Shown here: piece after piece, positions 59,214-64,000 of the stretch | How the letters are laid out: each line of letters opens with the position of its first letter | Numbering within the stretch: position 1 is the stretch's first letter | DNA from: Diphasiastrum complanatum | Taxonomy: Eukaryota; Streptophyta; Lycopodiopsida; Lycopodiales; Lycopodiaceae | Assembly: GCA_029204225.1 (NCBI GenBank) | Contig: CM055095.1 | Coordinates: 12,982,530-13,046,529, forward strand | Reading direction: 5' to 3' | DNA: 64,000 nt | Made by a program: the position numbers and the translations under genes | Notes under the pieces: generated by a model | What the model was told of the DNA's origin: nothing | Databases searched by the model: none | Seen by the model: only the letters and a program-made list of their open reading frames with translations

Positions 59214-60545
59214 TCAATTTACGATACGCAAAGGGATTTGAAGTACATGTAACATCCCTTCCCTCCTCAGATGACAGAAGTCTTCTTTTTTTTGAGTGAA
59301 ATCAGTCAAAGGTGCTGCAATAGAGGAGTATCTCTTAACATATTTTCTATAAAATACTGCCAATCCAAGAAAAGAACGGAGTGCTGTCAAATCAGCTGAC
59401 ATAGGCCACACAACGATCACAACAACCTTCTTAGGATCTGGCCGAACTCCAGCAGTAGACACTAGATGACCAAGATACTCAATTTCCTTTTTAAACAATT
59501 CACTTTTTTTACTATTGGCGAATAAAGTGTTCTCCCTCAAAGTAGACAACACAGTTCTAAGGTGAGTCATATGCTTGACCTCACCTGCGTCAAAATGTCA
59601 TCAACAAAGTTTACGAAAAACTTACCCATATACGGTTTGAGCACATTATTCATCATTCATCATTCATCATCGTCATGAATGTAACTAGGGCATTTGTGAA
59701 CCCAAATGGTATCACAACATACTCATAGTGACCGAGACGAGTTTTGAAGGCAGTCTTGTGTACATCCTCTTCACGTACTCTAACCTGATAGTATCCACTC
59801 TTTAGGTCCATTTTACTGAACACAATGGCACCTGACAAGGCATCAAGTAAATCATCTATACGTGGCATAGGATATTGATGTTTAATTGTTATCTTGTTCA
59901 AACCTCAATAATCCACACACATACGCCATGATCCGTCCTTCTTGACGAGAATGATCGGAGAGGCAAAAGGGGAATAACTTGGTCGTATCTACCCCTTGGC
60001 AAGATATTCATCGACCATTTGTCTCACTTCCTCTTCCTCCTTAAGACTCATTCTGTAAGGACGTCTGTTGATAGGACATGATTCGGGTATTAATTCAATC
60101 TTATGCTCAACATTCCTCTTAGGAGGTAAAACAGATGGAAGAACGACTATGAACCCATCTGAAAACTCCCTCCTAATCTCTTGATCCAAATTGGCAACAA
60201 TATTGGTTTGCACACATTGCATGCTGCTCTGACTACTATTAGTAGACATATCAAGTAGAAAGCGAACACACATGTGCTTACAATGGATCCTATAGAACTG
60301 CGTAGCTGAAACCAGCGGTCCAGGTGGCACAGCCCGCTCACCACGAAGGGAATGAATCACACCATCAGACTGGAACTCATACACGTGAGTATCCCAGGCT
60401 ATGTGTGGCTTTCGCATCTCGTGCCAATAATGCCCAACACCACATTATAACCCGCAACCCGTGTTATCTCAAAATCCAACTTTTCTGTGTAACTTTCTAC
60501 AGTTAGTGGCCTCTTTTGGAACCCCAATTCAGCTTCATGGCCCGT
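59214..60545 (-). pseudogene. Ty3/gypsy reverse transcriptase region, minus copy
   Basis: From the right: KLDFEITRVAGYNVVLGI (protease/linker), KPHIAWDTHVYEFQSDGVIH, then CPINRRPYRMSLKEEEEVRQ and MVDEYLAKG before the polymerase, [50 protein letters not shown], a catalytic box read as FVDDILT, and IEYLGHLVSTAGVRPDPKKV with the thumb region ALRSFLGLAVFYRKYVKRYS. Frames are broken in at least four places, and RNase H and integrase are missing. Confidence 0.88.
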
Positions 60546-60695
60546 TGACAATGATGTCCTTTCTGCTTCCATAGCGGTACCCTTGACTCTCTCAGGAACA
60601 CTAGCCCCTTTATATTTGAATTGCTCCAAAATCAGCTTAAGAGTGGCTTTGATAGCATCCACCTTGGAACATACTGCATCTAATCTCTGTGAATC

Positions 60696-61850
60696 TTGAC
60701 CGGTGTTGCTTGTGGATTTTATAGCAAAAGAATAGGTAGCAGAAAGTTTCAAGGTCAAACTAGTCAGTGGCAAGCTCGGGGTGACCAAAAGGGAAAGGGT
60801 GCAGGGCCCCAAAGGCAAAGGTTGTATGGGCAGCCCAATGCCCAAAAGGGTCAGCGTCCTTCAATGATGTCGCCTCAGGATCAAGAACGTGCAAAGAGGG
60901 AGAACCTCTGTTTTGGATGTTTGGGCAACATAGGTGGAAAGAACGTCCACGGATCTTGATGCGGGACCACATACAATCTTCAGGTAGACCAGATGAACCA
61001 AGGTGATAACCCTATGACAGTGGAAGAGATCGAGCAAGAAGCCAATCCAGATGTTCCATGCCTCATGAATGTTTCGGTGGTCAGGAGAGTGGACACGGCG
61101 CCAGCGCTTTTGTCAAAGTCGGCTTGTCAAGGGTATGAATTTGCTAACACTTCTCTTATTGTTATGCGAGGAGAGCTGTGTGGTAGAGATGTTCATGTTC
61201 TATTTGACACTGGGTCCTCTCATAATGTGTTGAATTCAACTTTGGTACGAAAGTAAGGGGTGATCACTCAACCATCCTAGCACCAGTACATAGTGGAAAT
61301 GGCTGATGGAAAGGGTACATAGATTTGGGATAAGAGGGTTTTGGGCATTCCACTAACTGTACAAAGTTTCACAGAAGAGTTGGATTTTGAGATAACACGG
61401 TTGCGCGGTTTGATGTGGTGTTGGGCATTTGTTGGCACGAGATGCGCTAGCGACACATTTCGAAACGCGTTTCTTTCGTTCGAAACGACTGTTAAAAAAA
61501 CACAAATTTTTTTCATTGAGGAAAGTAACCATACATAGTTTCTCCTCTTGAAATTGCATTCTCTACGCTCATGAAATTGGATGTATCTACTTGGTACTAG
61601 TCTTTCTATGACATGTCTAAACCCCAAAAAACCCATAAAAACACAGTTTCAAAAAAAAAAAACTTTAAAAAAATATCCTATTTTGAAACGACGTATGAAG
61701 CGGACCCATGGATCATGTCCTGTCAACAGACGTCCTTACAAAATGAGTCTTAAGGAAGAAGAGGAAGTGAGACAAATGGTCGATGACTATCTTGCCAAGG
61801 GGTAGATACGACCAAGTTATTCCCCTTTTGCAACTCCCTGACTTGGGGGT
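60696..61850 (+). pseudogene. Ty3/gypsy gag knuckle, protease and RT start, plus copy
   Basis: A Gln/Gly/Lys-rich gag tail leads to RAKRENLCFGCL, a knuckle start whose second half is broken. The protease region has DVHVLFDTGSSHNVLNSTLV with an intact DTGSS. FTEELDFEITRLRG (about 61370) and CPVNRRPYKMSLKEEEEVRQ (about 61720) match the minus copy at 60545-60000. The copy ends within the first RT segment (RPSYSPFATP). Together with 59214-60545 it forms a head-to-head pair. Confidence 0.85.
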
Positions 61851-62565
61851 GAGCATGGATTTCGAATATGCCATATGGCTGGAACTTGGAACTTGGAACT
61901 TGGAACGTATTGAGTCTGATTTCTAGACTGTGGCAAACCATATCCTATTCAGTTAACATTAGGTAGTAGGTAGTAGGTAACATGTCAGGTTAGTCCTCGG
62001 TGAGCCTTTACAACTTCAGTCTCTTATGATTAGTATAGATGAGAGGCTAGAGCCAAGGGTAGGTAAATGAGATACGAAGACACTTGTGAGTCGTGATCTA
62101 ATTTTAATTGATGAGATTAGAGATACGAAGCTGACATGTGTTATTGAGAGGCCTCAGGCAAGATACTACACTAGGCATCTTAAGCTCATAGACTCTAGAT
62201 ATAGGTTCCATTACCTAGGTTCTGAACCCTACATTTGTGGATGATGCTCTTACTCTTGATAAAAAAAAAAGTAAGAGAGCAGTGTGTCCTATCAGATGAA
62301 GCTGTCCTGGCCCCTATCTCTTCAATCATCAAGATTCAAAACTATACAGTTTACCTTGGCAGATGCATCATTGCCCAATGCCTTGAGTTTCAGCCTTTCA
62401 AAAATCAGTCTGATAGTTTATACAAAAGTTTTGGAGTTCTTCAAATAGATTAAGTGATATGTCTACTCAACAACTTCTAGTACAACTTCATGGGTGACTT
62501 ACAAGAACCCCGCAAGAAATAGAATCATTGTTTTCCACTGTTACATCTTGCAACCCTGCAAAAGC

Positions 62566-62568
<3 letters not shown>
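61851..62568. other. No recognisable gene
   Basis: Contains a short (TTGGAAC)4 run near 61886-61911 and TAGGTAGTAGGTAGTAGG near 61960. No domains. The end (TTGCAACCCTGCAAAAGCAATT) resembles the sequence before the CT tract at 35839. Confidence 0.35.

Positions 62569-62634
<66 letters not shown>
62569..62634. repeat. (CT)n at the 5' junction of LINE copy E
   Basis: About 66 bp of CT, directly followed by the Pro/Ser-rich N-terminal part of a LINE ORF1. An open frame runs through it as Ser-Leu repeats, which is an artefact. Confidence 0.95.
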
Positions 62635-62636
<2 letters not shown>

Positions 62637-63599
62637 CCCCCCTCACTAATGGCTCACCATCCTCCCACTCGCTACTGTCCACTGATATGGCAGGGCTGTC
62701 TGCCACGCAGACATCACTGCATGCTGACATGTCACCACACCCGATAACACCATTTTTTGTCCATTCTGCTCCTATCCCTGATTCTGATCCTCTTCCGTCT
62801 TCTGACCCTATTCTTCCCACACCGACCATTGCTCACTCCTCCTTCCCGGCGCCACAGTCTACAGCCAATATTCCGTATACGCCTTCTAAATCAACTGAAC
62901 TTTTTTCCTCTTGACAGATTGATCAATTTAAGGCAGATTTCCAGTTTCTGCAGCATGAAATTTCACACTTGAAAGGAACGGTTACCTCTTTGATCAATGA
63001 GAAGAAGAATTTGCAGTCCAAGGTTGCCTCACTCGAACAATCCATCGGGATCAAGCAGGCCGTAGCTAGCTTCGGAATCCACCACCAATATGATACGAGA
63101 GCTAGAAACCAAGATTGAGAAGCAACAAGAAGAGGCCCTTTCTTGGGCATCAGTTTTGAAAAAGGGCACCAAACCAAGCGCTCCCGTCTCCTCGGTTATC
63201 TCAGCCACCATCTCGGAAGAGAAATCTAGAGAGCAAAAAGCCCACAACATTAGGGTTCGCGGGATCCCGGATACACAGGATGCATTGGCTGAAGCCAAAC
63301 ACTTTCTCGACACCACTCTCGGGCATAGGACAGAGGGGTTGGATACCGCATGGAGGACCACTAGAGATGCAGCCACACTCATTATCCGTTTCACCTCCCT
63401 TGAGAGTCGCCGAGATGCTTTGCGGTGCAGAGCTAAGCTACGTGGTTCCACTATCTATATGGATGACGGCCTCACATTTATCCAGGTAGAGGAGAGGCAT
63501 AAGGCCTTTCAGGCAGCCCGTGAGTCTGGAAGACGAGTCATTTACCGAGATGGACGAGTGCGCTTTCTTGACAGCGCTCCTAGCAGCTCCCAGTGCTAG
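62635..63599 (+). pseudogene. LINE ORF1 (copy E), nearly intact
   Basis: ORF1 protein: a Pro/Ser/Thr-rich N-terminus (possible Met near 62691, MAGLSATQTSLHADM), one in-frame TGA at 62912-62914, then a coiled coil (LKGTVTSLINEKKNLQSKVA), a one-base insertion near 63072, and the second coil and RRM-like part from 63090 (MIRELETKIEKQQEEALSWA; KAHNIRVRGIPDT; LIIRFTSLESRRDALRC; YMDDGLTFIQVEERHKAFQ). It ends at TAG 63597-63599. Only two lesions separate it from a full frame, so this is a relatively young copy. Leaving out the CT tract, ORF1 would be about 310 residues. Confidence 0.82.
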
Positions 63600-64000
63600 G
63601 GATTTGGGGTCCCCGGGTTCGGGAGTGCCCCGAGGCCCCATCCACACCATCTCCGGATTGGAGTATGGAACTGTGATGGTATACACTCATCTTCCATAGT
63701 TGGCGACCTGATCAATTTCATCACTGGCAGAGATTTATTGCTGTTTATGGAGACTCACGAGAGTCAGGAGAGAGGATTACCTATTTTTCCAGAATACAGA
63801 TGGGATTCTGTATACAGACCTGAGACTAGATCAGCGTGGATCCGGAGGTGTTGCATGCTTATACAGGGAGTCCCTTCACCTGAGCATCGAGTTCATCAGA
63901 CACGATGAGCATGCACGGTATATATGGATTTGTATTGTTGGACATGATATTGGTTTGGACAGGGACCTCTTTGTGGCGGCATGTTATTTTCCTTTAGAGT
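63600..64000 (+). pseudogene. LINE ORF2 start (copy E), endonuclease, continues beyond window
   Basis: Follows ORF1 in the same frame after one TAG. GVPGFGSAPRPHPHHLRIGV, then WNCDGIHSSS (metal-binding Asn), LLLFMETHES (catalytic Glu). A frameshift near 63830 leads to GSGGVACLYRES and HDEHARYIWICIVGHDIGLD. It runs off the end of the window. The APE-type endonuclease matches copy B at 1185-1640. Confidence 0.82.

Noticed and set aside
60399..60845. 148-codon minus-strand frame as a separate gene
   Set aside because: Its left part is the gypsy linker of the minus copy and its right part runs antisense to the plus-strand gag tail.

Overview
The window looks like nuclear DNA of a land plant. It holds part of a spliced gene for plastid-type biotin carboxylase (53109-55851). 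Nearly all other recognisable sequence is decayed retrotransposon: Ty1/copia, Ty3/gypsy and an APE-type LINE family, with long (CT)n microsatellites. I lean towards a fern or another seed-free vascular plant because of the repeat load, the long introns and the mix of elements. That is inference; nothing here names the species.

Layout. 1-15071 is a stack of nested retroelements. LINE sequence (525-1648, 4860-5668, 11598-12736) is interrupted by a non-coding LTR element, 'family A' (1649 to about 4750), and by a minus-strand copia element (5669-11597). The copia element carries a second, internally deleted family A element (9480-10730) flanked by the duplication AGTTG. Another LINE copy (12971-14979) follows directly after a 234 bp (CT)n tract. 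15072-23640 has no recognisable gene and several small tandem repeats. 23640-32230 holds two minus-strand copia relics. 34397-37860 is a rearranged LTR/gypsy/copia patchwork. 38140-41687 is an LTR element with a Tat/Athila-like primer binding site that encodes two coiled-coil-rich ORFs and no visible polymerase. 42010-47700 holds a copia LTR with the start of gag, an antisense gypsy integrase piece, and a gypsy element with gag and integrase but no reverse transcriptase. 47680-50535 has a 43 bp minisatellite, a 60 bp-spaced palindromic repeat and a GC-rich fold. 52121-52288 is a broken fragment of a ClpB/HSP101 chaperone. 57698-61850 holds gypsy relics, two of them head to head. 62569-64000 is the start of another LINE, again directly after (CT)n.

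The only host gene with a convincing splice structure is the biotin carboxylase. Its first six coding exons are open and join in frame, encoding about 266 residues (transit peptide, N-terminal domain and glycine-rich ATP-grasp loop). The second half of the protein is not found before the window ends, so the gene is either truncated or has a last visible intron longer than 8 kb filled with retrotransposons.

Main point for follow-up: three LINE 3' ends finish with a small hairpin, an AATAAA-like signal and then (TC)n instead of a plain poly(A) tail, and all three visible LINE 5' junctions abut (CT)n. This suggests a LINE family that uses (TC)n microsatellites as tail and/or target. In both copies that show the region, ORF1 and ORF2 lie in one frame separated by a single UAG.
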